From Lewinellaceae bacterium (GTDB taxonomy: Bacteria > Bacteroidota > Bacteroidia > Chitinophagales > Saprospiraceae), in the NCBI GenBank assembly GCA_020636225.1, contig JACJYI010000002.1, positions 620,001 to 684,000 of the forward strand: a DNA stretch of 64,000 nt, written 5' to 3'. The position numbers and the translations under genes are program-made. Shown one piece after another: positions 1-8,249 of this stretch; position 1 is the stretch's first letter; each line of letters opens with the position of its first letter. Under the pieces are notes generated by a model. It had not been told where the DNA came from. It ran no database searches and saw nothing but the letters and a program-made list of their open reading frames with translations.

Positions 1-294
1 GATCACCAGATCCTCAGTGGCATCCCTTGCCACCACGGCACACCGATCCGTCCCACTCGGGAGATCGGGATCCGTCAGTTGGACCTCCGCCCCTGCCTCC
101 TGACAACAGGCAGCGATCCGTTCATCGTCCGTAGCGATGACGATCCTGTCCAACCCGGCCTGACGACATTTGTCCCAGACATGCAGCACCATGGGCCGTC
201 CGTTCAGGTCCGCCAGGGGTTTTCCCGGGAAACGACTGGATGCCCAGCGGGCGGGAATAATGCCAAGGCATGTTGTTGGAGTTTGGCTGTCCAT
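1..294 (-). CDS. kdsB: CMP-Kdo synthetase (3-deoxy-manno-octulosonate cytidylyltransferase), C-terminus off the window
   Basis: The enzyme activates Kdo with CTP in the cytoplasm for lipopolysaccharide core synthesis. The first 98 codons are visible. Translation gives the nucleotidyltransferase start IIPARWASSRFPGKPL (about residues 12-27), then GRPM, the stretch IATDDERI and the late motif SGTDRCA, all typical of KdsB. The family is about 245-255 residues, so roughly 60 percent lies beyond base 1. The start ATG at 294 gives the correct short N-terminus. It is divergent from the LysM gene. A -7 box on the minus strand ends only 5 nt before the ATG, so the message may be leaderless. kdsC of the same pathway lies at 57676. 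Assignment is firm. Confidence 0.93.
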   Translation of the reverse strand, partial: MDSQTPTTCLGIIPARWASSRFPGKPLADLNGRPMVLHVWDKCRQAGLDRIVIATDDERIAACCQEAGAEVQLTDPDLPSGTDRCAVVARDATEDLVI

Positions 295-298
295 GGGA

Positions 299-306
299 CA
301 AAAGTA
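299..306 (-). promoter_or_regulatory. Bacteroidota -7 box for kdsB (TActTTTG on the minus strand)
   Basis: The minus strand reads TACTTTTG, a full match to the Bacteroidota -7 consensus TAnnTTTG. Its last G (299) lies 5 nt before the A of the kdsB ATG (294). Transcription would start at or next to the start codon, which suggests a leaderless or very short leader mRNA. No TTG at the usual -33 spacing is visible. Confidence 0.55.
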
Positions 307-328
307 CAGGACTGTTTTGGGGCTTTGC

Positions 329-336
329 TACTTTTG
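329..336 (+). promoter_or_regulatory. Bacteroidota -7 box for the LysM gene (TActTTTG)
   Basis: TACTTTTG matches TAnnTTTG exactly and sits 20 nt before the ATG at 357. It forms a divergent pair with the kdsB box at 299-306, so this 62-bp gap would hold both promoters. No clear -33 TTG is seen. Confidence 0.6.
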
Positions 337-356
337 CAACAAGAATCATCCATCCC

Positions 357-1205
357 ATGACCGTACGAAGGTTGCTCCTTCTTCTTTTCCTTCCGATCTC
401 GCTGATGGCCCAGACCGGGAATCGCGACACCTATCTGACCTTCCGGGATACCCTTGAGGTACAAGTCAACAAATCCAGGCTGTTCGTGCAACATGAGATG
501 GCCGCCGGACAGACCCTGTATGGGCTTGCCCGATTCTATGGGTTGGAACTGGATGAGATGCTTTATTACAACCGTCAATTCAACGATCTCATCCCGGGCA
601 TTGGTGATACGGTACTGATCCCAATACCCAAAAAGGCGATTCTCCCCTATTGGTATCCCGGATACAAGCGCTGGAAAGGCGCACCATTGATCTACCATGT
701 TCGCAAGGGAGAAACCCTGTACCAGATCAGCCGGCGACACTTCGGAATCCCCCTGGACAGTCTGCTGCACTACAATCAATTGAAGGAAACAGCCATTGCC
801 CCGGGCACACCCTTGTTCGTCGGATGGCTGGGCACCAAAGGCATTGCCGACAGTATTCGCGTTTTTTCGGGCCATCCCCTGTGGGAGGAGAGCTATCGAT
901 TGAGGACCCAGTATCTTCGCATGCGCAAGAATGCAAAAGAGGCAGAGGAACAGGGCTTTGGCAGCCGGATCGGATCGGATGTTACCGGGGAAGACCTGGT
1001 GGTCCTCCATCAGTCGGCCGGGATCAATGATGTCATTGCCATGAAAAACCCGCTGAACAATCGCATCGTGTTTGCCCGTGTGATCGGTCGGATCCCGGCT
1101 GGAACCTATCCCCCGGGGACCGTGGTGGTGGCCAGTGATGCCGTCGTACGGTTGCTGGCCGTCAAGGACCAGCGATTTTTTGTCCGAGTCAAATACCTCG
1201 AATGA
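357..1205 (+). CDS. Secreted protein with two LysM domains
   Basis: This 282-residue protein has a Sec signal peptide (residues 1-18, ending LMA-Q) and two LysM modules, at about 46-90 (QTLYGLARFYGL) and 113-156 (GETLYQISRRHFGI). It should act in the periplasm or at the surface, binding peptidoglycan. The last 70 residues carry the stretch YPPGTVVVASDAVVRLLAV, which I do not recognise as a named domain. Start 357 is chosen because it begins the signal peptide and follows the promoter box. An in-frame upstream start at 270 would run into the kdsB promoter. The stop overlaps the next ATG (ATGA), so the two genes are probably co-transcribed. No catalytic residues are evident, so its exact role is unknown. 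Confidence 0.8.
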   Translation: MTVRRLLLLLFLPISLMAQTGNRDTYLTFRDTLEVQVNKSRLFVQHEMAAGQTLYGLARFYGLELDEMLYYNRQFNDLIPGIGDTVLIPIPKKAILPYWYPGYKRWKGAPLIYHVRKGETLYQISRRHFGIPLDSLLHYNQLKETAIAPGTPLFVGWLGTKGIADSIRVFSGHPLWEESYRLRTQYLRMRKNAKEAEEQGFGSRIGSDVTGEDLVVLHQSAGINDVIAMKNPLNNRIVFARVIGRIPAGTYPPGTVVVASDAVVRLLAVKDQRFFVRVKYLE

Positions 1206-2563
1206 TGAAATTCTACAACAACATACTGGAAACGATCGGTGATACACCGATGGTCAAATTGCAGAAAATCACGGCTGCATTGCCATGTACTGTACTGATC
1301 AAAATGGAGACCTTCAATCCCGGTCATTCCATCAAGGATCGGATGGCCCTGAAAATGGTGCTGGATGCAGAAGCGGATGGGCGACTGAAGCCCGGAGGGA
1401 CGATCATCGAATGCACGTCGGGAAACACCGGCATGGGATTGGCCCTGGCCGGAGTGGTCAGGGGCTATCGATGCATTTTCACCACCAACGACAAACAATC
1501 CAAGGAAAAGGTCGACTTGCTGAAGGCCCTTGGCGCAGAAGTGATCGTCTGTCCGACCAACGTGGGCCCTGAGGATCCACGGTCCTATTACTCTGTCGCC
1601 GAACGACTCAGCAAGGAGATCCCGAACAGTTTCTGGTTCAATCAATATGATAACCTGTCCAACCGCCAGGCACATTACGAATCAACAGGCCCGGAGATCT
1701 GGGAACAAACGGATGGACAGATCACCCATCTGGTGGTCGGGGTCGGAACCGGGGGAACGATCTCAGGTACCTCCAGGTACCTGAAGGAACAGAAACCTGA
1801 CGTCCAGGTCTGGGGGATTGACACCTATGGTTCCGTGTTCAAGAAGTACCACGAAACAGGTGAGTTTGACGAAAAGGAGATCTATCCCTATATCACGGAA
1901 GGTATCGGGGAAGACATTCTTCCTAAGAATGTCGATTTCAGTCTGATTGATCACTTTGAAAAGGTGACCGACAAGGACGGCGCCCTGATGGCCAGGCGTT
2001 TGGCCAGAGAAGAAGGGATGCTGCTCGGCTACTCGGCAGGAAGTGCCGTAGCCGGACTCATGCAGTTGAAGGATCGGTTGTCCCCGGATGACGTGGTGGT
2101 CGTGGTCATCCATGACCATGGAAGTCGATATGTGGGCAAGATCTATAATGATGACTGGATGAGAGAACGAGGCTTTCTGGATGACGAAATGACCGTAAGT
2201 GATCTCATTCGCAACAAGTCCACTCAGCATTTCTACGCTGTGGACAGTCAGAGTACCTTGCGCGATGCCTTTCATCTGATGAAACAGCATGATCTGTCAC
2301 AATTGCCGGTTACCGATGGAGACAAGGTTGTCGGTTCCATAACGGAGACCCAGGTACTGCATCTGTTGCTGGAAAATCCCATGCAGCAAACGGAGCGGCT
2401 GATCGGGGAAGTGATGTCGGATGCATTCCCCTGGGTGGAAGAGACCACACCGGTACACCGTCTGAGTCGCCTGATCGATAAGAAGGTACCTGCTGTCCTT
2501 TGTCGGGACAAGGCGGGGACGGTCCATATCCTCACACCCTACGATCTGATCCAGTCGCTTTAG
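1202..2563 (+). CDS. Cystathionine beta-synthase-like PLP enzyme with C-terminal CBS domain pair
   Basis: A 453-residue fold-type II PLP enzyme. The Schiff-base lysine is K45 in GHSIKDRMA, the substrate loop is SGNTG (73-77), and the PLP phosphate loop is GTGGTISG. The last ~120 residues form two CBS motifs (MTVSDLI..., IGEVMSDAF...), as in animal cystathionine beta-synthase and unlike plain CysK. It condenses serine or O-acetylserine with homocysteine or sulfide in the cytoplasm. Sequence alone does not decide between cystathionine beta-synthase and cysteine synthase activity. The gene overlaps the LysM gene by 4 nt. Its 3' end overlaps the convergent lolD by 4 nt. Confidence 0.88.
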   Translation: MMKFYNNILETIGDTPMVKLQKITAALPCTVLIKMETFNPGHSIKDRMALKMVLDAEADGRLKPGGTIIECTSGNTGMGLALAGVVRGYRCIFTTNDKQSKEKVDLLKALGAEVIVCPTNVGPEDPRSYYSVAERLSKEIPNSFWFNQYDNLSNRQAHYESTGPEIWEQTDGQITHLVVGVGTGGTISGTSRYLKEQKPDVQVWGIDTYGSVFKKYHETGEFDEKEIYPYITEGIGEDILPKNVDFSLIDHFEKVTDKDGALMARRLAREEGMLLGYSAGSAVAGLMQLKDRLSPDDVVVVVIHDHGSRYVGKIYNDDWMRERGFLDDEMTVSDLIRNKSTQHFYAVDSQSTLRDAFHLMKQHDLSQLPVTDGDKVVGSITETQVLHLLLENPMQQTERLIGEVMSDAFPWVEETTPVHRLSRLIDKKVPAVLCRDKAGTVHILTPYDLIQSL

Positions 2564-3231
2564 GCCTGTTGCCCGTCCTGGCCAATGATCCGGCCGTCTT
2601 GCATCTCCAGACGTCGGTCGCAGATAGCGGCCAGTTCCTTGCTGTGCGTGGCAATGAGAAAGGTATGGCCGAAATCGTCCCTCAACTGCCTGAACAGCTG
2701 GTGCATTTCCTGGGAATTCTGGCTATCCAGATTTCCGGTCGGTTCATCGGCGAGGATCACCTTGGGGCGATTGAGCAGTGCCCGGGCCACGGCTACACGC
2801 TGCTGCTCCCCACCGGATAGCTGGGAAGGCTTGTGCGTAAACCGATCAGACAAACCGAGATAGTCCAGCAACTCACAGGCGCGGTTCCGACAGGCATCGG
2901 CGGCTTGGCCACTGATCAAACCGGGCATCATGGCATTTTCGAGAGCCGTAAATTCTGGCAATAAGTGGTGAAACTGGAAGATGAATCCGATTCGCTCATT
3001 CCTGAACCGGCTTAACTCATTGCCTTTCAAATGGGTAATGTCTGTTGAGTCAAGAATCACCTGACCCTTGTCCGGCCGATCTAGCGTACCCAGAATATGC
3101 AGGAGCGTACTCTTGCCGGATCCTGATTTTCCGAGGAGAGAAACGATCTCCCGTTCCTGCACATCCAGATTGATATCCTTCAATACCTGGAGTGAACCGA
3201 ATGACTTCTGTAGATGGGTGCCCTGTATCAC
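2560..3231 (-). CDS. lolD: Lipoprotein-releasing ABC transporter ATP-binding subunit
   Basis: A 223-residue ABC ATPase of the LolD/MacB type. Walker A is GKSGSGKST, the signature is LSGGEQQR, and Walker B is VILADEPTGNLD followed by an H-loop in IATHSKE. LolD drives LolCE, which extracts outer-membrane lipoproteins from the inner membrane. The permease is not adjacent, which is usual in Bacteroidota. Start 3231 gives MIQGTHLQKSFG, a normal LolD N-terminus. A near-consensus -7 box (TAttTTTC, 3235-3242, minus strand) abuts the start codon. Related subfamilies such as FtsE or MacB are possible, but length and context favour LolD. Confidence 0.85.
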   Translation of the reverse strand: MIQGTHLQKSFGSLQVLKDINLDVQEREIVSLLGKSGSGKSTLLHILGTLDRPDKGQVILDSTDITHLKGNELSRFRNERIGFIFQFHHLLPEFTALENAMMPGLISGQAADACRNRACELLDYLGLSDRFTHKPSQLSGGEQQRVAVARALLNRPKVILADEPTGNLDSQNSQEMHQLFRQLRDDFGHTFLIATHSKELAAICDRRLEMQDGRIIGQDGQQA

Positions 3232-3379
3232 GCCGAAAAATACACTAAACAGACAAGACCATGGCTATTTCTGGGCCAGGGGATGTCGAATCCAGAGGCT
3301 TGTCGTGAACCTGGTGCAGCCCTCAGCAACAAATTCAGATTTCTCCCTACCCGATCAATCGCGCATGTATGATTTTCGC

Positions 3380-3387
3380 TACTTTTG
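3380..3387 (+). promoter_or_regulatory. Bacteroidota -7 box upstream of the glycosyltransferase operon
   Basis: TACTTTTG matches TAnnTTTG. It would give a leader of about 80 nt before the ATG at 3475. It lies in the 243-bp gap between lolD and the glycosyltransferase, where I see no gene. A weaker run (TAccTTTTTG, 3464-3473) touches the start codon itself. Confidence 0.5.
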
Positions 3388-3474
3388 TTCAGGACCCGTC
3401 AATTCAGCCTTTTCTTGGACAGGATGACCTGGTCGAGCAAACAAAAGGCCATCTGATCGCCGTTACCTTTTTGT

Positions 3475-4692
3475 ATGAAGGTTCTACAACTCTGCAAGAA
3501 ATTTCCTTACCCCCTGAAAGATGGTGAGTCCATCGCGGTGACCTACATGAGTCGCGCCATGCGTGACTTGGGTTGTGAAATTACCCTGCTCAGCATGAAT
3601 ACGGTCAAACATTACTTTGACACGAATCATTTGCCGGACAGTTTTGACCATTATAAGGATATTTTCTATACCGAGATTGATAACAGGATCAAACCGCTGG
3701 AGGCCTTCTTTCACCTGTTCAAGGACGGATCCTACAATATCAACCGCTTTGTTTGTCCAGCATTTTCCAAGATGCTGATCCATATCCTCCAGGAAGAAAC
3801 ATTCGATGTCATCCAGCTGGAAACCCTTTATCTGGCACCGTATATCCCGATCATTCGACGGTATTCGAAGGCCATGGTGGTCTTGCGGGCGCATAACGTC
3901 GAACACGAGATCTGGGCCAGAATGGCCCAGAATACCCGTTTCGGATTAAAGCGGTGGTATCTGAATCATCTCGCCCAGAAACTGGAAGTGTATGAAAAGA
4001 GCCAACTCAACAAGGTTGACCTGCTGGTGACCATGACCCAACGTGATCTCCAGCTGTTTCGCGAGATGGGCTTTTCAGGAGAAGGAATGGTCGCTCCCAT
4101 CGGAATTGATCTTGAAGATTATCTGCAGGCCCCGCCCCAACCCCAGCTACCTGAAACCATTGGATTCATTGGATCCCTGGATTGGATGCCCAATCTGGAA
4201 GGCTTGAACTGGTTCCTGGAAGAAGTATGGCCAAGGATCCGTGACATGCACCCCAGGGCGCGACTCCGTATTGCAGGCAGGAATACCCCAGAATCCCTGA
4301 CGAAAGCCAAGCTGCCAGGTGTGGAAATCCTGGGTGAAGTCCGCAGCGCCATTCGCTTCATGAACGAACAGCAGATCCTGATCGTCCCTCTCTTGTCCGG
4401 CAGCGGCATGCGGGTCAAGATTCTGGAAGGGCTGCTTTTGGGCAAGACCGTCATTACCACTACAGTAGGCATGGAAGGTATCGATGCCCGGCAGGGAGAA
4501 GAGATCCTTCTGGCGGATACGGCTGAAGATTTTGCCCGGGGCATTTCCCTCTGCCTGAAAGATCCGGAATTCTGCAAACGCATTGGGCGTCAGGCTTCCA
4601 CACTGGCCACAGAGCACTTCGACCATCGGAAGATCGCGCTGCGTGTTCTGCAGAAATACGCCCAAACCCGGGTGGGTGTTCACCTGGAATGA
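3475..4692 (+). CDS. GT4-family glycosyltransferase
   Basis: A 405-residue GT-B fold glycosyltransferase. The N-terminal half carries the acceptor-side element LQLCKKFPYPLKDGESIA and later RAHNVEHEIW. The C-terminal half has PIGIDLEDY, IGSLDWMPNLEGLNWF and the donor-binding segment GSGMRVKILEGLLLGKTVITTT, all typical of the Glycos_transf_1/GT4 group. It acts on the cytoplasmic side of the membrane, probably building a surface polysaccharide or lipid-linked glycan. The sugar is unknown. Its stop overlaps a possible start of the next glycosyltransferase. Together with the RibB-like gene these form a three-gene plus-strand unit. Confidence 0.86.
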   Translation: MKVLQLCKKFPYPLKDGESIAVTYMSRAMRDLGCEITLLSMNTVKHYFDTNHLPDSFDHYKDIFYTEIDNRIKPLEAFFHLFKDGSYNINRFVCPAFSKMLIHILQEETFDVIQLETLYLAPYIPIIRRYSKAMVVLRAHNVEHEIWARMAQNTRFGLKRWYLNHLAQKLEVYEKSQLNKVDLLVTMTQRDLQLFREMGFSGEGMVAPIGIDLEDYLQAPPQPQLPETIGFIGSLDWMPNLEGLNWFLEEVWPRIRDMHPRARLRIAGRNTPESLTKAKLPGVEILGEVRSAIRFMNEQQILIVPLLSGSGMRVKILEGLLLGKTVITTTVGMEGIDARQGEEILLADTAEDFARGISLCLKDPEFCKRIGRQASTLATEHFDHRKIALRVLQKYAQTRVGVHLE

Positions 4693-4702
4693 TCCGAAAC
4701 GG

Positions 4703-4710
4703 TATTTTTG
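4703..4710 (+). promoter_or_regulatory. Possible internal -7 box before the second glycosyltransferase
   Basis: TATTTTTG matches TAnnTTTG and lies 9 nt before the ATG at 4719. If used, it would give a leaderless or very short-leader message for the second glycosyltransferase. It may be chance, since the gene is also reachable by read-through from the first. Confidence 0.35.
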
Positions 4711-4718
4711 GCGGGAGG

Positions 4719-5909
4719 ATGAATGTACTTGTGATCGCCCCCCGATTTCCCTGGCCCCTTGAAAAGGGTGACAAGCTCAGGCTGTACCAGCAGCTGAGGC
4801 TTCTATCCAGGCATCACACCTTACACCTGTTTGCCATCACCCATGTCCCGGTGTCAGAACATGACCTCAGCCATCTCCGATCCATCTGTTCTTCCATCCA
4901 TCTGCATCATATCCCCTTCTGGCGAGCCGGATGGAACATGTTGAAAGGACTGTTCTCCTCTGTCCCGTTCTCGGTCCTCTATTTTAGCGACCAGGCTGCA
5001 ATGGGCAGCCTGAACCGCCTGCATAGTGAGATCCAGCCCGATCTGATCTATGGCCAGTTGATCCGGTCAGGTGAATACCTCAAGCGTCTGGCAGGGATGA
5101 AAGTTATTGATATGATGGATGCCTTTTCCCTGATCATGAAGCAGCGAGCGGAGCATGCTTCATGGTGGTCCAGGCCCTTTTTGCAATGGGAGGCCAGAAG
5201 ACTGCAGAATTATGAACGGGACATGCCACTCCATACTTCCCGCCAGACATTCATCAGCCATCGGGACAGGCATGAGGTCGATCCGGACGAACGGTGGCCC
5301 GCCACGATCATTCCCAACGGCATCGACACCACTTATTTCCAATCCGGATCAGTGTCCCTTGACCAGGAGGCCTATGATCTGACATTCATTGGAAATCTCG
5401 GTTACTATCCGAACTACAAGGCCGTCCTGTTTCTCGTTCATCGGATCATGCCCCTGGTCTGGTCACACCGACCGGCGACGACCTTGCTCCTGGCCGGGGC
5501 TCGGCCCGTCCGGGAGATTCAGAAAATTGCCGATCGCAGGGTCAGGGTCATCCCCTGGCTGGATGACATCCGACAGGGATATCGGAAAGGTTCCATTTTT
5601 GTCGCACCAATCCATCTTGGTGCCGGACAGCAGAACAAGATTCTGGAAGCGATGGCCATGGAACTCCCAGTGATCACCACCACCCATGTGAACAGGGGAA
5701 TTCAGGCCAAACCAAATATCGACCTGTTGATCGCCGACCAACCGGAAGAATTTGCCGCCCACATCACACGGCTGCTGGACGCCCCGGCAGATATCGACAA
5801 CATGACCCGTTCTGCTCGTACTTTTGTCGAAACCAACTATTCCTGGTCGACAAGTGTTGAGACCCTGGAAAACAATGTCTTTCTTCATGACCCATCCGAC
5901 CACCACTAA
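4719..5909 (+). CDS. GT4-family glycosyltransferase, resembling the PEP-CTERM/XrtA-associated type
   Basis: A 396-residue GT-B glycosyltransferase. The N-terminus MNVLVIAPRFPWPLEKGDKLR and the C-terminal GAGQQNKILEAMAMELPVITTT resemble TIGR03087 (sugar transferase associated with PEP-CTERM systems), an impression from memory. NGIDTTYF marks the start of the donor domain. Start 4719 is preferred because it begins the first beta strand. An ATG at 4689 overlaps the previous stop and would add ten residues. The 3' end overlaps the RibB-like gene by about 35 nt. No exosortase or PEP-CTERM gene is visible here, so the link to such a system is not supported in this window. Confidence 0.84.
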   Translation: MNVLVIAPRFPWPLEKGDKLRLYQQLRLLSRHHTLHLFAITHVPVSEHDLSHLRSICSSIHLHHIPFWRAGWNMLKGLFSSVPFSVLYFSDQAAMGSLNRLHSEIQPDLIYGQLIRSGEYLKRLAGMKVIDMMDAFSLIMKQRAEHASWWSRPFLQWEARRLQNYERDMPLHTSRQTFISHRDRHEVDPDERWPATIIPNGIDTTYFQSGSVSLDQEAYDLTFIGNLGYYPNYKAVLFLVHRIMPLVWSHRPATTLLLAGARPVREIQKIADRRVRVIPWLDDIRQGYRKGSIFVAPIHLGAGQQNKILEAMAMELPVITTTHVNRGIQAKPNIDLLIADQPEEFAAHITRLLDAPADIDNMTRSARTFVETNYSWSTSVETLENNVFLHDPSDHH

Positions 5910-7038
5910 CCCTGACCTTCAACTTCGACTCAGCACAATCGATGAGGCCATCCAGGCGATCCGACAGGGGGAGATCATCATCGTTGTTGACGACGAAGAC
6001 CGAGAGAATGAAGGCGACTTCATCTGCGCTGCGGAAACGATCACACCCGAAATGATCAACTTCATGGCCACGCATGGACGCGGACTGATCTGCACACCCC
6101 TGGATGAGAAGCGGGCAGATGAACTGGACCTTCCACTGATGGTCAGTCAGAATACGGCACTTCATGAAACCGCATTCACGGTATCGATCGATCTGATCGG
6201 GCGAGGTTGCTCTACGGGCATTTCCGCCTATGATCGATCGACCGGTATCCGGGCGATCGTGGATCCCCAGATCAAAGCATCCGACTTCGCCCGGCCGGGT
6301 CATATCTTTCCCTTGCGGGCGAAAACCGGTGGGGTTCTAAGGCGGACGGGACATACCGAAGCGGCGATCGATCTTGCCAGGATGGCTGGTTTCTCTCCGG
6401 CCGGGGTCCTGGTGGAAATCCTGAACGAGGACGGAAGCATGGCCCGTCTTCCTCAGTTGGTCCGCATCGCGGAACGCTTTCATCTGAAGATCATCTCGAT
6501 TGCCGACCTGGTCGCCTATCGCCTGCAACGGGAGCGCCTCATCCAATTGGAACATCAAGTGACCCTTCCTTCGCCTATCGGAGACCTGCATTTTTCTGTC
6601 TACCGACAGCTGACCACCGGTGATCAGCATCTGGCCATCCGTTTTGGTACCTGGAAGGAAGGTGACGTTGTTCCCGTCCGGGTCCAGTCGGCCATATCCC
6701 AGGCTGAGATACGACAGGTACTCGAACCGCACCAGGCAGACCTGCTCAATCAGATCATGACCACCTTTCAAAAACAGGAAAGAGGGCTCCTCGTCATCAT
6801 GCACCACCGGGATAAAATGCTGGATCTCGTTTCATCCCTGAAACGATGGGAAGGCACGGCCGACCAGACTGTCCAGCAAGCCATGGACCTCCGGGACTTC
6901 GGTATTGGCGCTCAGATCATCCGGGATCAGGGCGCTCGCAAACTGGCCCTGATCACCAATAATACCTCTGGAAAGAAGATCGGACTGGATGGCTACGGTC
7001 TGGAGATCGACTCCTATATCCCGATCACAGACCAATAA
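5875..7038 (+). CDS. ribB: 3,4-dihydroxy-2-butanone 4-phosphate synthase with degenerate GTP cyclohydrolase II domain (RibBX-like)
   Basis: The first ~205 residues are an intact DHBP synthase (RibB), with the acidic metal loop VDDEDRENEGDF, THGRGLIC and the HETAF segment. It makes the four-carbon precursor of riboflavin from ribulose 5-phosphate. The C-terminal ~180 residues follow the RibA fold (PIGDLHFSVYR at its start, FGIGAQIIRDQGARKLALITNN near its end). They lack the GDxxGSxRCDCG zinc-site cysteines and the RGIGL region of real GTP cyclohydrolase II. That half is therefore probably not a cyclohydrolase, as in RibBX proteins. Start is 5875 or 5887. Reading frame is intact, so this is not a recent frameshift. 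Confidence 0.85.
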   Translation: MSFFMTHPTTTNPDLQLRLSTIDEAIQAIRQGEIIIVVDDEDRENEGDFICAAETITPEMINFMATHGRGLICTPLDEKRADELDLPLMVSQNTALHETAFTVSIDLIGRGCSTGISAYDRSTGIRAIVDPQIKASDFARPGHIFPLRAKTGGVLRRTGHTEAAIDLARMAGFSPAGVLVEILNEDGSMARLPQLVRIAERFHLKIISIADLVAYRLQRERLIQLEHQVTLPSPIGDLHFSVYRQLTTGDQHLAIRFGTWKEGDVVPVRVQSAISQAEIRQVLEPHQADLLNQIMTTFQKQERGLLVIMHHRDKMLDLVSSLKRWEGTADQTVQQAMDLRDFGIGAQIIRDQGARKLALITNNTSGKKIGLDGYGLEIDSYIPITDQ

Positions 7039-7074
7039 AGGAGCATTCGATAGGGACAACCCGGTGCACCCGGT

Positions 7075-8136
7075 TCAGAATGTAGGACACTGGATGATGT
7101 CATCTTCATATTCACCGACATACCCGATACTGATCTCGAAAGCTCCTCGCTTGTAGCCGAGCGTATTGATCTCCGACAACCCGGCATCATAGCTCATGCC
7201 CAGCAGAATACCATTGTACTCCAGGCCAAAGAACAGAGTAGCCGACTCAAGGACGACCGGGATCGATTCATCTCCGACAAGACTGGCCCAGGCCCCGGTA
7301 TGTATCGCCACCCTGGTATAATCATTGGCCAGGAATCGAATGTTGCTCCCCGCGTTGGCTTCAAAATGGGGACCCTGCTGGATATAGTGCAACCTTGGGG
7401 ACAGATAGGATTTCCTCCCCACTGGAAAGATCATTGAACCCTGGACCTGATAACGACGGAAAAGTTTGCTCTTCTCGGCATTGGGGTCCTCGAAAAATGC
7501 AATGTTCGGCTCCAGGATATGGTGGATCGCTCCTCCGACCTGCAGGAGGCTGTTCTTTTTATACGTCCAACTGTAATTCAGCCCTGCTGACAAATCACCG
7601 AAAGCAATATTGTTGCCTGGAAATGTCTCGGCAGTCGGAAAGGTGTAACCATCTTTCTGATTGAATTGGTCCTGGAAGGTCTGATTATTGAAATTGATAT
7701 TCCGCTGGGATATCCCCGCCTGGATCGCCGCGCTGAGGAACTGCGTGTTCTTGAGATCGAGCGCCTTGTGATACGCAAAACTGAGGTTGATCTCATTGGA
7801 AGTAAAGTCGAAATTGCGCACCTCATCCTTATAGAAGATCAGTCCTACCCCGATGGCATCTGCATACTGACTGACATTGGGAACCTTGAACCGAAAGTCC
7901 AGGGCCGTACTGATGGTCGTAAATGGTCGTTCCAGAGCCGGACGCCATTGATCGCGATAGATCCCGGCGATGCGGAATTTACCGGCAAACGCTCCGGTAA
8001 GCGCCGGATTCATGGTCAGGGGAGAGGCGTAGAACTGGCTGAAGTGCCTGTCCTGCCCCTGCAAGGGATTGGACCAGATCAAACTGACCAGGAGGAAAAG
8101 GGAAGCAACCTTCACGTAAGGATTCAAAAAGCTCAT
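7075..8136 (-). CDS. PorP/SprF family type IX secretion system outer-membrane protein
   Basis: A 353-residue protein of the PorP/SprF family, which has an OmpA-like beta-barrel fold. After the signal peptide (to about residue 27, NPLQGQ) come the diagnostic stretches DRHFSQFYASPLTMNPALTGAF and GKFRIAGIYRDQWR, then alternating strands. Family members help secrete or anchor specific T9SS cargo at the surface. It stands alone, convergent with the RibB-like gene (36-bp gap), with no SprE/PorK-type partners nearby. It may serve the 1471-residue surface protein at 11250, but that is only proximity. A full -7 box lies 5 nt before its ATG. Confidence 0.9.
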   Translation of the reverse strand: MSFLNPYVKVASLFLLVSLIWSNPLQGQDRHFSQFYASPLTMNPALTGAFAGKFRIAGIYRDQWRPALERPFTTISTALDFRFKVPNVSQYADAIGVGLIFYKDEVRNFDFTSNEINLSFAYHKALDLKNTQFLSAAIQAGISQRNINFNNQTFQDQFNQKDGYTFPTAETFPGNNIAFGDLSAGLNYSWTYKKNSLLQVGGAIHHILEPNIAFFEDPNAEKSKLFRRYQVQGSMIFPVGRKSYLSPRLHYIQQGPHFEANAGSNIRFLANDYTRVAIHTGAWASLVGDESIPVVLESATLFFGLEYNGILLGMSYDAGLSEINTLGYKRGAFEISIGYVGEYEDDIIQCPTF

Positions 8137-8140
8137 GCCG

Positions 8141-8148
8141 CAAAGTTA
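8141..8148 (-). promoter_or_regulatory. -7 box for the PorP/SprF gene (TAacTTTG on the minus strand)
   Basis: The minus strand reads TAACTTTG, a full TAnnTTTG match. Its last G (8141) is 5 nt from the A of the ATG (8136), the same spacing as at kdsB, which again points to a leaderless transcript. Confidence 0.5.
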
Positions 8149-8249
8149 TGTCTTAACAACGAAGGAGATCCTCCTGAGGTGTGTATACGATCTAAGAATC
8201 CTCCATTCTACGAAAAACCGGCCACCGGGTTACGCAAGACCCTCGGCTA

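Noticed and set aside
204..1247. 347-codon open frame on the minus strand across the LysM gene
   Set aside because: It overlaps both kdsB and the LysM gene out of frame and lacks any domain. The LysM reading is far better supported.
3235..3242. Near -7 box at the lolD start as its main promoter
   Set aside because: One mismatch (final C in place of G) and it abuts the ATG, so I do not list it as a separate feature. It is mentioned only as weak support for short leaders.
3232..3474. Possible small gene between lolD and the glycosyltransferase
   Set aside because: The plus-strand open frame here continues from lolD antisense and has no sensible start or domain. Only a promoter box is supported.
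6505..7038. RibA half of the RibB-like gene as a sequencing error or pseudogene
   Set aside because: The frame is open to the end and the C-terminal strands are still recognisable, so loss of the zinc site looks like long-term divergence, not a recent break.
7039..7074. GC-rich repeat between the RibB-like gene and PorP as a terminator
   Set aside because: The arms do not pair well (CCCGG repeats rather than inverts) and no T run follows.
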